Below, piece after piece: positions 32,398-40,444 of a DNA stretch of 64,000 bases (position 1 is the first letter of the stretch; the number at the start of each line of letters is the position of its first letter). Made by a program: the position numbers and the translations under genes. The stretch is from Pedobacter sp. W3I1 (GTDB lineage Bacteria > Bacteroidota > Bacteroidia > Sphingobacteriales > Sphingobacteriaceae), in the NCBI RefSeq assembly GCF_030816015.1, contig NZ_JAUSXN010000001.1, forward strand, positions 2,728,001 to 2,792,000, in the 5' to 3' direction. The notes beneath the pieces are model-generated. The model was given only the letters and a program-made list of their open reading frames with translations, ran no database searches and had not been told where the DNA came from.

Positions 32398-32476
32398 CGT
32401 CATCTCGACTGTAGCGTAGCGAAATGGAGAGATCACATAGATTTCTCGACTACGTTGCACTCCGCTCGAAATGACG
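32398..32476. repeat. Dispersed palindromic repeat, family A (both arms)
   Basis: CGTCATCTCGACTGTAGCGT and a right arm ending CCGCTCGAAATGACG, with inner complementarity GAGATCACATAGATTTCTC. Located between the Lrp gene and the convergent hydrolase gene. Relatives are at 4675 and 53849. Confidence 0.65.
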
Positions 32477-32506
32477 ATCTGCCGCAGGATGACGTATTAA
32501 GTAAGG

Positions 32507-33169
32507 TTAGTCGATTTCACTGTTCAATACTATCCGATCAATAATTCCTGAAATTTCCTTAGCATTTTGATACACCATAAAATGCGTTCCGTTTTCGATG
32601 ATAAAATCTGGTTGTGCTGTTTTAGCATATAGAATTTTATCGTTGGTGCCGTGAATATGGTAGATATCTTTAGGTTTGATTTTATTCCTCCAGCTTAAAA
32701 TACTCCCGATGGCCCATTTCAAAAAATAAGGATCAGTATCTTTTATAATCTGGCCTAGCAATGTTTTCTCATTGCTCGAACGTGTACCAAAATAGTAATT
32801 TTGAGTGAGCTTATTCGATGATTTTAAGAGTCTTGCGGGAATAAATTTTAACAGTCCAAGTTTCCCTGCAAAGCGGTATAATGCTGGTAAATGAGTACTC
32901 ATCATTGTACTCGAAATGATAATCGTTGTTGCAGGTCTTAATATTTTTGCAATTTCTACTGCAATCATCCCCCCAAAAGAAACGCCCACCAGGGCAAAAG
33001 GCAGGGTGATGTCTATCGCGCTACTTAATCGTTCGGCGTATGATGCTAATGATTCATTTTTATTTGGCGTAATCCAATTTATATGAATGATATTGATCTT
33101 TTCATTCAGCTTTAGCTTAGAAAAAATTCTTTTATCGGCACCTAAACCGCTGATAAAATAAGTATTCAT
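32507..33169 (-). CDS. Alpha/beta-hydrolase (esterase-like)
   Basis: 220 residues. Begins with the oxyanion-strand motif YFISGLGADKRIF. The nucleophile elbow is GVSFGG with Ser64. The catalytic acid is probably D in HIHGTNDKIL and the histidine is in GTHFMVY near residue 196. It is small for the fold and has a reduced cap. The substrate cannot be predicted. Its ATG overlaps the ung stop by one base, so it is co-translated with ung; this pairing gives no clear functional hint. Confidence 0.85.
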   Translation of the reverse strand: MNTYFISGLGADKRIFSKLKLNEKINIIHINWITPNKNESLASYAERLSSAIDITLPFALVGVSFGGMIAVEIAKILRPATTIIISSTMMSTHLPALYRFAGKLGLLKFIPARLLKSSNKLTQNYYFGTRSSNEKTLLGQIIKDTDPYFLKWAIGSILSWRNKIKPKDIYHIHGTNDKILYAKTAQPDFIIENGTHFMVYQNAKEISGIIDRIVLNSEID

Positions 33170-33849
33170 TATGCTGGTAAATTCCAGTCGATAGGTGTTA
33201 AGTTATTTTGTACAAGGAGCTGATTTGCTTTCGAAAAATGTTTCGATCCGAAGAAGCCACTGTGGGCCGAAAACGGCGATGGGTGAGCAGCTGTCAATAC
33301 ATAGTGCTTTCTCTGGTCGATTAAAGCCGCTTTCTGCTGCGCATATTTACCCCATAACAGAAATACAATATGTTCGCGTTTCTGAGATAAAGCCTTAATA
33401 ATTTCATCGGTAAAAATTTCCCAGCCACGGTTTTGATGCGAGCCTGCTTCTGAAGCACGAACAGTTAAAGTGGCATTTAACAACAATACGCCTTGTTCAG
33501 CCCAATGCGTTAAATGTCCATGGTTTGGTGTTTTAAAACCTTCAATATCAGTTTCCAGCTCTTTGTATATATTTTTTAACGAGGGTGGAACCGCTACACC
33601 ACGTTGTACGGAAAAAGAGAGGCCATGCGCTTGTCCAGCACCATGATAAGGGTCCTGACCTAAAATGACAACCTTTACCTGATCAAATGGTGTGGTGTTT
33701 AAGGCATTGAAAATATCAGTGCCTTTTGGGTAAACCGTTGCGCCATTCTGTTTCTCCTCCTGTAAAAAAGACTTAAGACTTTTCATGTAGTCTTTTTCAA
33801 ATTCTTCTTTTAAAACGGCTAACCAACCTGGTTCTAATGCTGCAGACAT
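33169..33849 (-). CDS. ung: Uracil-DNA glycosylase, family 1
   Basis: 226 residues, normal length. The water-activating motif is [20 protein letters not shown] with catalytic D66. The DNA-intercalation loop is [20 protein letters not shown], carrying the catalytic histidine and the leucine-loop equivalent. It removes uracil arising from cytosine deamination or misincorporation to begin base-excision repair. It is followed without gap by the hydrolase gene. Confidence 0.97.
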   Translation of the reverse strand: MSAALEPGWLAVLKEEFEKDYMKSLKSFLQEEKQNGATVYPKGTDIFNALNTTPFDQVKVVILGQDPYHGAGQAHGLSFSVQRGVAVPPSLKNIYKELETDIEGFKTPNHGHLTHWAEQGVLLLNATLTVRASEAGSHQNRGWEIFTDEIIKALSQKREHIVFLLWGKYAQQKAALIDQRKHYVLTAAHPSPFSAHSGFFGSKHFSKANQLLVQNNLTPIDWNLPA

Positions 33850-33867
33850 GTTTTTTGATGTAAGATG

Positions 33868-34034
33868 TGTTGTGTAATATGGTTGATGGTTTGATAGTTT
33901 ATAGTCAATGATTTGGGTGTTCAGTTTAAACGATGGGCATTATCTATAAATTATTAAACTATGAGCCCGTAAGTATTAAGCTATCAGTTCTGAACTCCTT
34001 GGCTATCAACCATGGACCATTAAACTATGAACCA
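33868..34034. repeat. Self-complementary word array upstream of ung
   Basis: GGTTGATGGTTTGATAGTTTA on one strand, then GGCTATCAACCATGGACC and ATTAAACTATGAACC, its approximate complement. It fills most of the gap between ung and the thioredoxin-like gene. Confidence 0.5.
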
Positions 34035-34051
34035 AAATTTCCTCAAAAAGT

Positions 34052-34570
34052 TTAAGATTTTTTCTTATAAATAACTAACAGATCACCTTCGAGTGTTGTT
34101 TTAGGTCCCTCTATAATCCGTCCAAGTTCTTTTCCTTTTTTATCAAAAACAATAAAAGTTGGCACCCTTACGATATCTAAGCCATCTATAATGCCGTTTT
34201 CAGCTTTTTTATTTCCATCAACCGCAATAATTTCTACATTTTTCTCTTTAAAGTGCAAGGCGTCTAAAATTTTAAGGAAGTTTGGTACGTTTGCTTTGCT
34301 GTCGCCACACCAGGTACCTAAAACAATTTTGATTTTTTCGTTCTTAACCAGTTTTTTCAATTCGATCAGTGTTGCCGCATCCGGTATATATGCCGCGTAA
34401 AGTGGATCGTACATTTCTTTAAACTCAGGAAAAGCGGTAATGCCCTCACGCGTACAAGCATTAATTAATATGTCTTTATTGTGGACTTGATCGTGGATTT
34501 TTTTATTAACTTCTTGTGCAGAAACGTTCATTGCAAGTACGATTAGGGTTATGGATAAGAGGATTTTCAT
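34052..34570 (-). CDS. Exported thioredoxin-fold protein with a single active-site cysteine
   Basis: 172 residues. Signal peptide at about 1-18 (LLSITLIVLAMNVSAQ). The thioredoxin-like domain has GTWCGDSKANVPNFLKIL, that is W87-C88-G-D-S91, where related Bacteroidota proteins usually have WCGDC. The cis-proline is in RVPTFIVFDKKGKELGR. With one cysteine it cannot perform the usual dithiol exchange. It may act as a monothiol reductase or have a binding role. It is monocistronic. Confidence 0.78.
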   Translation of the reverse strand: MKILLSITLIVLAMNVSAQEVNKKIHDQVHNKDILINACTREGITAFPEFKEMYDPLYAAYIPDAATLIELKKLVKNEKIKIVLGTWCGDSKANVPNFLKILDALHFKEKNVEIIAVDGNKKAENGIIDGLDIVRVPTFIVFDKKGKELGRIIEGPKTTLEGDLLVIYKKKS

Positions 34571-34684
34571 ATTTACGAGATGGTTTTTTTGAGCTTTTAA
34601 ATTTTTAATGAAATTATTGTTTTAAAATCTAATTTCTGCCATTTAAACACGATATTTGCAAAAAAAATAATTAGAATAAAATTT

Positions 34685-35224
34685 ATGCCAAATATTATCA
34701 GATTAATTGCGGGGTTTGCTTTACTGGGTGGCGCAGTAGCTTTATTTATTTTCGGCTTTTGGCCTTGGGGTATTGTTGCCATTTTATTAGGAATAATTGT
34801 ACTGGTAACTTATTTCTTTAACGAGAACATGCTTTTAGCACAATGGTTTCTTAGAAAAGATAACATGCCTAAAGCAAAAATGTTTTTAGATCGGATTACC
34901 AATTACGAAACACAGTTGATTAAAGTTCAACATGGTTATTATAACTTATTGATCGGGTTAATTGAAAGCAGAACAGCACCGATGCAGAGTGAGAAGTATT
35001 TCAAGAAATCGCTTGCATTAGGCATGCAGATGGATCATAATATTGCTTTGGCGAAATTAAGTTTAGCGGGCATTGCAATGGCTAAGCGTAACAAACGCGA
35101 AGCAACCATGTATCTTGCCGAAGCGAAAAAAGCAGATAAAAATAAATTACTGGCCGATCAGATTAAACAAATGAAAGATCAGATGGGCATGATGGACAAG
35201 CAACAGCAAGTTCGTTACAGATAG
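34685..35224 (+). CDS. Inner-membrane protein with TPR-like helical tail
   Basis: 179 residues. Two adjacent membrane segments (about 5-25 and 27-46) are followed by a soluble helical part in which NMPKAKMFLDRI, QSEKYFKKSLALGMQMDHNIALAK and KREATMYLAEAKKADK resemble tetratricopeptide repeats. The tail is glutamine- and methionine-rich. I do not recognise a named family. A strong terminator follows, so it is monocistronic. Confidence 0.65.
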   Translation: MPNIIRLIAGFALLGGAVALFIFGFWPWGIVAILLGIIVLVTYFFNENMLLAQWFLRKDNMPKAKMFLDRITNYETQLIKVQHGYYNLLIGLIESRTAPMQSEKYFKKSLALGMQMDHNIALAKLSLAGIAMAKRNKREATMYLAEAKKADKNKLLADQIKQMKDQMGMMDKQQQVRYR

Positions 35225-35244
35225 GTTGATCAGATCATATATAG

Positions 35245-35274
35245 AGCCATTTCAGAAGTTGAGATGGCTTTTTT
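35245..35274 (+). terminator. Rho-independent terminator
   Basis: AGCCATTTCA pairs with TGAGATGGCT (one G-T pair) around GAAGT, followed by a T-run. It lies 20 bp after the stop at 35224. Confidence 0.8.
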
Positions 35275-35448
35275 GTTCAGTCAGATTTTTGTGTACCCAT
35301 TTTTTGTTTTTGAAAATGAATGGGCAACATTTCTTCGGGGGCTGTAGTCCCGCTTTCCGTTTTTCCCGATTTTACATCGGGATCACTGCAATCGGATTTA
35401 TGATGAAGGGTTTGCGTCTGGAATACATTACGTAAATAATATAGAAAT

Positions 35449-35473
35449 GTCATCCTGAGCTTGTCGAAGGATC
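35449..35473. repeat. Dispersed repeat, family C (single arm)
   Basis: TGTCATCCTGAGCTTGTCGA followed by AGGAT matches one arm of the repeat at 1298-1373. It abuts the end of the next gene. The preceding stretch 35335-35430 is a degenerate family E unit with CCCGATTTTACATCGGG. Confidence 0.5.
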
Positions 35474-35483
35474 CCTATGGTAG

Positions 35484-35981
35484 TTATGGTCTATCTCTTC
35501 CAATAAATCTTTCCTCACCTAAAAGAAATCTGATCGCTCGTTTAACATTTTTATCTACCGTTGCTTCTGTTTTAAGATTGGCAATATACCGTATAATTTC
35601 TTTTTGTAAATAGGGAGCAAGGCTATCGAATACATCTTTAGCTGTTTTATCTTCTGCCAAAGCCTTCACCAGCTTCGGGTGCATAACTATTAAACGTTCG
35701 GTTGTGTCAAATTCAATTTCAAAGATTGCAATGTCCCCAACATCTTTGCCTGCTGCTTTTCGCATAGGGGTATTCAGGTACAAACGCCAATCGCCAGCAT
35801 ATTTTACTAAGGTTTGTTTAAACTCATGCCCATCAATTTTCATTGTGATTGGAAGCTGACCTTTATTTTTTCCTGCCTGATGGAATACATAGTTTAATGC
35901 TTCCTCTGGTACAAATACAAAGGGATTGATGCCAATAATTTTAATTTCGGCCACAAAAGGTTTCGGTTTTCTGATATCCAT
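35484..35981 (-). CDS. YdeI/DUF1905-type protein
   Basis: 165 residues. The first half (EIKIIGINPFVFVPEEALNY, then ITMKIDGHEFKQTL and GDWRLYLNTPMRKAAG) matches the DUF1905 beta-barrel domain. The second half (LVKALAEDKTAKDVFDSLAP, ending FLLGEERFIG) resembles the YdeI/OmpD-associated C-terminal helical region. Proteins of this kind are annotated as bacteriocin-protection or stress proteins, but the molecular role is not known. Monocistronic. Confidence 0.75.
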   Translation of the reverse strand: MDIRKPKPFVAEIKIIGINPFVFVPEEALNYVFHQAGKNKGQLPITMKIDGHEFKQTLVKYAGDWRLYLNTPMRKAAGKDVGDIAIFEIEFDTTERLIVMHPKLVKALAEDKTAKDVFDSLAPYLQKEIIRYIANLKTEATVDKNVKRAIRFLLGEERFIGRDRP

Positions 35982-36157
35982 TGATTAAAGATATTGCCTT
36001 TCATTAAAAATCCATAATCATAGGTCAATAAATCCATTCTCTATGGATGCACTAAACACTCATCGCCAACCGCTACGCGCTCTCCGCCCTCCGCTCTTAG
36101 CAAAAAATCAAAACCAAATTCTATTTTCTATTGTAGTTTATATAAAATCTAATACCT

Positions 36158-36712
36158 ATGGCAACATCACAAGAAGGAAGTACTAACCATACTCAGGAAG
36201 AAAATAATATTAAAGATTTGGGTGGCAAAGAAGCTATCGAAAAACTCAGGGGCTTAGCCGAAAAGGCCGAAAGCTGTTTTTTCTGTACCAATATTAAAAC
36301 TGGTATACCCTTATCGGTAAGACCAATGGCCATTCAGCAGGTTGATGATGAAGGGAATATTTGGTTTATGAGTATGAAAGACAGTCATAAAAATGAGGAG
36401 ATTTCTACTGATCCTTTTACACATCTATTGTTTCAGGCGGGAGCGCATTCAGGTTTTGTAAATATTTATGGAATTTCAGAAATCAGTAGGGATCAGGCTA
36501 AAATTGACGAGCTCTGGAGTCCCTTTATTAAAACCTGGTTCCAGGGTGGGAAAGACGATCCGGATATTACCTTGATTAAGGTTATCCCTTCTGAAGGATA
36601 TTATTGGGACACCAAACATGGCACTGCCGTTGCATTTTTGAAAATGGCAGCCTCAGTTATTACAGGAAAAACAATGGATGATTCTGTAGAGGGAACTTTG
36701 GAGGTTGATTAA
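36158..36712 (+). CDS. Pyridoxamine 5'-phosphate oxidase-like general stress protein
   Basis: 184 residues. The flavin-binding split-barrel core is recognisable in AESCFFCTNIKTGIPLSVRP followed by GNIWFMSMKDSHKNEEI and NIYGISEISRD. It fits the general stress protein 26 group rather than PdxH, since the PdxH C-terminal substrate motif is absent. It probably binds FMN or F420-like flavin. No neighbours suggest a pathway. Confidence 0.85.
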   Translation: MATSQEGSTNHTQEENNIKDLGGKEAIEKLRGLAEKAESCFFCTNIKTGIPLSVRPMAIQQVDDEGNIWFMSMKDSHKNEEISTDPFTHLLFQAGAHSGFVNIYGISEISRDQAKIDELWSPFIKTWFQGGKDDPDITLIKVIPSEGYYWDTKHGTAVAFLKMAASVITGKTMDDSVEGTLEVD

Positions 36713-36718
36713 ATTTTT

Positions 36719-36775
36719 CGTCATGCTGAATTTATTTCAGCATCTTATAGACCCTGAAATAAATTCAGGGTGACG
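36719..36775. repeat. Dispersed palindromic repeat, family B (both arms)
   Basis: CGTCATGCTGAATTTATTTC, AGCATCTTATAGACCCTGAA, then ATAAATTCAGGGTGACG. Nearly the same as the copy at 13197 but compact. It lies between two convergent genes. Confidence 0.7.
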
Positions 36776-36783
36776 GTCGTATT

Positions 36784-36996
36784 TTACTTATCCCCTAAAT
36801 AATCAAATCCCTCTAATTCTTCTCTTTGAGCTCTTTTGCTTAAGATATCTTCTTCTTCGGCTTGTACTCTTGAGAAAAACAAAGCTTCGGCCTGGATTCT
36901 TTTTATTAACTGGCGTACCAGGGTTAAATCAAAAGCATCCTTGCTTAATTTAATGCAGTATTCTCTTTCGTTGATTTCTAAACTTGACGTATTCAT
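36784..36996 (-). CDS. Small conserved-looking protein of unknown function
   Basis: 70 residues, no membrane segment. It has a helical central part (FDLTLVRQLIKRIQAEALFF) and an acidic C-terminus ending FDYLGDK. The composition is that of a normal coding gene, and the overlapping plus-strand frame is a shadow. The tail pattern is one that I associate with small Bacteroidota proteins of unknown role. It stands downstream of the lysS terminator with its own start. Confidence 0.55.
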   Translation of the reverse strand: MNTSSLEINEREYCIKLSKDAFDLTLVRQLIKRIQAEALFFSRVQAEEEDILSKRAQREELEGFDYLGDK

Positions 36997-37033
36997 AGCA
37001 ATGGTTTTTAATTATCGATTGCTGTAAATATAT

Positions 37034-37068
37034 AAAAGGCTTGCTAAACAATTGTTAGCAAGCCTTTT
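37034..37068 (-). terminator. Rho-independent terminator of lysS
   Basis: AAAAGGCTTGCTAA (37034-37047) pairs perfectly with TTAGCAAGCCTTTT (37055-37068). On the minus strand it follows the lysS stop by about 65 bp and is followed by a T-rich stretch. Confidence 0.75.
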
Positions 37069-37132
37069 AAGTTTATGTTATGTTTTTGTTAAAATCAAAT
37101 CCTTAATCCTCTTTTTCAGGGCTCAGATTTAA

Positions 37133-38842
37133 CTATTTATGTGATAGGAATAAGCCATCATCCGTTTTCGCAACTTTTAAGATTCCTTTTGCTGTTAAAG
37201 CTTTTAAGGTTGTATCCCATTTTTTGTTGCTCCAATCGGCTAGTTTTCCTTTTACCTCAGTTAACAGATATTGTTGCCCTTCAGCAATCAACGAATATAA
37301 TGCTGTTTCTTCCGGAGTCATTTCTATTTTCTTTTTCTCCGGACGCATCTGCGGGAAGAATAAAACTTCCTGGATGGTACTTTGGTTGGTCATTAACATC
37401 ACGATACGATCGATACCGAAACCCAAACCTGAAGTAGGAGGCATACCGTATTCCAAAGCACGAACAAAATCATCATCCATTGCCATGGCTTCAGCATCGC
37501 CACGATCGGCAAGTTTCAATTGATCTTCGAAACGTTCTTTTTGATCAATTGGATCGTTAAGTTCTGAATACGCATTTCCGATTTCTTTACCATTAACAAA
37601 AATTTCGAAACGCTCTACCAATCCTGCTGCTGTACGGTGTTTTTTAGCAAGTGGTGTCATTTCGATTGGGTAATCGGTAATGAAAGTAGGCTGGATTAAA
37701 TTCGCTTCAACCTTTGCACTGAAAATTTCATCTACTAATTTACCACGGCCCATTGTCGAATCGGTTTCGATAGCCAAGGTTGCGCAGGTTTGCAGAAGTT
37801 CGTCTTCTGTCATGGCCGACACATCAATCCCGGTATATTTCCGGATTGATTCGTACATGGTTAGTTTTTCGTATGGCCCTTCGAAATTGATATCGTGTTG
37901 ACCAACTTTAACTACAGCAGAACCATTTGTTGCAACAGCTACTTTTTCTAAACATTCTTCAACCATAGCCATCATCCAGATATAATCTTTATAGGCTACA
38001 TATATTTCCATTGAAGTATATTCTGGGTTATGCGTACGGTCCATTCCCTCATTACGGAACATTTTACCAAACTCATATACACCATCAAAGCCGGCAACGA
38101 TCAATCTTTTTAAATATAGTTCATTTGCTATACGCAAATAAAGTGGCATATCTAAGGTATTGTGATGTGTGGCAAAAGGGCGAGCAGCTGCACCACCATG
38201 AATAGGCTGAAGGATAGGGGTTTCTACTTCCATCCAACCTTGCTCATCAAAGTAATTACGCATACTGTTAATTACCTTGCTACGTTTGATGAAAATTTGT
38301 TTGTAGTCAGGGTTTACTGTTAAATCTACATAACGCATGCGGTAACGCAATTCCGGATTAGTAAATCCATCGTATACATTTCCTTCATCATCACGTTTAA
38401 CGATTGGTAGCGGACGTAGTGACTTCGAAAGCACCTTAAATTCAGTAACATGTACAGAAATTTCTCCTGTTTGCGTGGTGAATACATATCCTTTAACCCC
38501 AATGAAATCGCCGATATCTAAAAGTTTTTTAAATACCGTGTTATATAAGGTTTTATCATCACCAGGACAAAGTTCATCACGCTTTAAGTAGATCTGAATT
38601 CTGCCGGAAGAATCCTGTAACTCCGTAAAAGAAGCAGCGCCCATAATATTGCGGCTCATAATTCTACCTGCTAATACTACGGTCTTGTATGCTGTCTTAT
38701 CTACTTCATAATTAGCTAATATATCTGCCGCATAAGCATTTACTTCATAAGCTTCTGCAGGATATGGCTCAATGCCTAATGCACGTAATTGTTTTAGCGA
38801 CTCACGTCGTAATATTTCTTGTTCAGATAATCCTATACTCAT
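37133..38842 (-). CDS. lysS: Lysyl-tRNA synthetase, class II
   Basis: 569 residues from ATG 38842; the frame extends 6 codons to a TTG, but MSIGLSEQEILRRESL is the natural start. The OB-fold anticodon-binding domain (about 55-165) has AGRIMSRNIMGAASF. The class II motifs are clear: motif 2 is YEFGKMFRNEGMDRTHNPEY and motif 3 is GFGIDRIVMLMTNQ, giving GLGFGIDR. It attaches lysine to tRNA-Lys. About 65 extra residues follow motif 3, as in many Bacteroidota LysS. Monocistronic. Confidence 0.97.
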   Translation of the reverse strand: MSIGLSEQEILRRESLKQLRALGIEPYPAEAYEVNAYAADILANYEVDKTAYKTVVLAGRIMSRNIMGAASFTELQDSSGRIQIYLKRDELCPGDDKTLYNTVFKKLLDIGDFIGVKGYVFTTQTGEISVHVTEFKVLSKSLRPLPIVKRDDEGNVYDGFTNPELRYRMRYVDLTVNPDYKQIFIKRSKVINSMRNYFDEQGWMEVETPILQPIHGGAAARPFATHHNTLDMPLYLRIANELYLKRLIVAGFDGVYEFGKMFRNEGMDRTHNPEYTSMEIYVAYKDYIWMMAMVEECLEKVAVATNGSAVVKVGQHDINFEGPYEKLTMYESIRKYTGIDVSAMTEDELLQTCATLAIETDSTMGRGKLVDEIFSAKVEANLIQPTFITDYPIEMTPLAKKHRTAAGLVERFEIFVNGKEIGNAYSELNDPIDQKERFEDQLKLADRGDAEAMAMDDDFVRALEYGMPPTSGLGFGIDRIVMLMTNQSTIQEVLFFPQMRPEKKKIEMTPEETALYSLIAEGQQYLLTEVKGKLADWSNKKWDTTLKALTAKGILKVAKTDDGLFLSHK

Positions 38843-39120
38843 TTCAGGTATTTTTCGCAAAAAAATAATTTTGCATTTTTTGTTATTGTTAAATTAGTGT
38901 GCTTTAATGAAAAAGGAATAATTTGGTGATCAAAATTTTGAATTTTATATTGGAAAAATCCAATTTTCAATACCAATTAGCTATCCATTTAAAACAGATG
39001 GTTGCAAAGATAAGAAAGCTATTGTAATTACTAAATGCTTTATTTGATATAAAACCGCATTTAGGATGTTAAAATCCAATGTGATAAAAAATAGATGATC
39101 AGAAACTTTACTAGCAGTAT

Positions 39121-39504
39121 TTATTCCATATCAATTAACGGATCCCAGAATACCTTTTTAAGATTTTGAACTTTAAGGTTTTTAATTTCGACGCCTTCGC
39201 TTTCGAGTAGTTCCTGCCTTTTAGCTGTAGATGATGGATCGCCACTCAGCAAGCCATTACTACTGATTACCCTATAATAAGGTACCGCAGGCCTTGCGGC
39301 CCCACAAGCGCCAATGGCTCTGGCAACCATTCTGGATAAATTAGGCGTACCAATTGCTTTAGCAATTGCGCCGTACGAAGTTACTCTACCTTTGGGTATT
39401 TCTCTGGTTAAATCCCAAACCTGTTCAAAAAATAAATCGTGTTTCATCGTTTTTGGCAAATGATATGTAAAGCTATTAAATATATCTCTCTCATAATTAG
39501 TCAT
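39121..39504 (-). CDS. Alkyltransferase-like protein (MGMT fold, catalytic Cys replaced by Tyr)
   Basis: 127 residues, containing only the DNA-binding half of O6-alkylguanine-DNA alkyltransferase. The HTH and arginine-finger part reads GRVTSYGAIAKAIGTPNLSR and MVARAIGACGA. In the active site the canonical PCHRV is replaced by P75-Y-Y-R-V79, so the alkyl-accepting cysteine is missing. Known ATL proteins have Trp or Ala there (PWHRV or PAHRV) and flag alkylated bases for nucleotide-excision repair. Tyr in this place and Tyr instead of His at the next are unusual. An alternative start at M20 is possible. Confidence 0.85.
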   Translation of the reverse strand: MTNYERDIFNSFTYHLPKTMKHDLFFEQVWDLTREIPKGRVTSYGAIAKAIGTPNLSRMVARAIGACGAARPAVPYYRVISSNGLLSGDPSSTAKRQELLESEGVEIKNLKVQNLKKVFWDPLIDME

Positions 39505-39681
39505 TCGGAATTTATTTTATTAGCGGCTTTTATATAGTTTCATTGGTCTAATAGCTACTACGTAGGCAGAACCCTTCTCACGCTTTTTAGAATTTCATCG
39601 GGTAAATTTATTAAGCGATATGAATTTAGTGTTTTACAGGTGTTATATTTGTTTGGAATGATTTAGCCCATTTAAAAAACG

Positions 39682-40371
39682 ATGCCCGATATAAAACAAA
39701 TACCACCTTCTAGCTTTGAGTTTTTAAGGTTATTAAAAAATAACAATGAACGTGAGTGGTTCAATGATCATAAAACAGCCTACCAGAAAGAACTGGCTTA
39801 CATAGAATCTTTTGCTCAGGATTTATTAGACCTTATGAATACCCATGATGTCATTGAAACACCGTCTGGAAAGAAAAGTTTATACCGGATTTATCGTGAT
39901 ACCCGCTTTTCAAGCGATAAAACACCTTACAAAACACATTGGAGCGGAAGTTTTAAACGGGCTGGCAAACAAAGAAGGGGTGGTTACTATTTTCATATCG
40001 AACCAGGCAATAGTTTTGTGGCAGGTGGCTTTTTCGGACCTTCTCCCCAGGATTTGAAATTAATAAGGGAAAATATAAGTTTTGATGCCACGCCCTTAAG
40101 AGAAATATTAAATGATGAAACTTTTATTTCTTCCTTCGAGACCTTGAAAGGCGAGCAACTGAAAACAGCTCCAAAGGGTTTTGATGGAGATCATGAGGAT
40201 ATCGATTTGCTACGCTATAAACAATTTTTATTAGTTCATCGATTTACCGATCAGGAAGTTTTAAGTAAAGATTACTTAGGATATTGTAATCAGGAATTTA
40301 AAAACATGCGACCCTTCGTTGATTATATGAGCGAAATATTAACAACCGATGCAAATGGAATGGAACTATAG
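39682..40371 (+). CDS. DUF2461 domain protein
   Basis: 229 residues covering the whole domain. The typical opening is FEFLRLLKNNNEREWFNDHK, with the later RIYRDTRFSSDKTPYKTHWS and GGYYFHIEPGNSFVAGGFFG blocks. The family is widespread and its function is unknown to me. It shares a terminator with the convergent acyl-CoA ligase gene. Confidence 0.88.
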   Translation: MPDIKQIPPSSFEFLRLLKNNNEREWFNDHKTAYQKELAYIESFAQDLLDLMNTHDVIETPSGKKSLYRIYRDTRFSSDKTPYKTHWSGSFKRAGKQRRGGYYFHIEPGNSFVAGGFFGPSPQDLKLIRENISFDATPLREILNDETFISSFETLKGEQLKTAPKGFDGDHEDIDLLRYKQFLLVHRFTDQEVLSKDYLGYCNQEFKNMRPFVDYMSEILTTDANGMEL

Positions 40372-40400
40372 TTAATTTTATAATACTGTTGCCAAAAATT

Positions 40401-40443
40401 AAAGGGGCACGATTACCAGTTTAGTAATGATGCCCCTTTTTTA
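40401..40443. terminator. Bidirectional terminator between convergent genes
   Basis: AAAGGGGCA pairs with TGCCCCTTT around a 22-nt loop that can pair further (ATTAC/GTAAT). A- and T-tails serve both the DUF2461 gene and the acyl-CoA ligase gene. Confidence 0.8.
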
Positions 40444-40444
40444 A

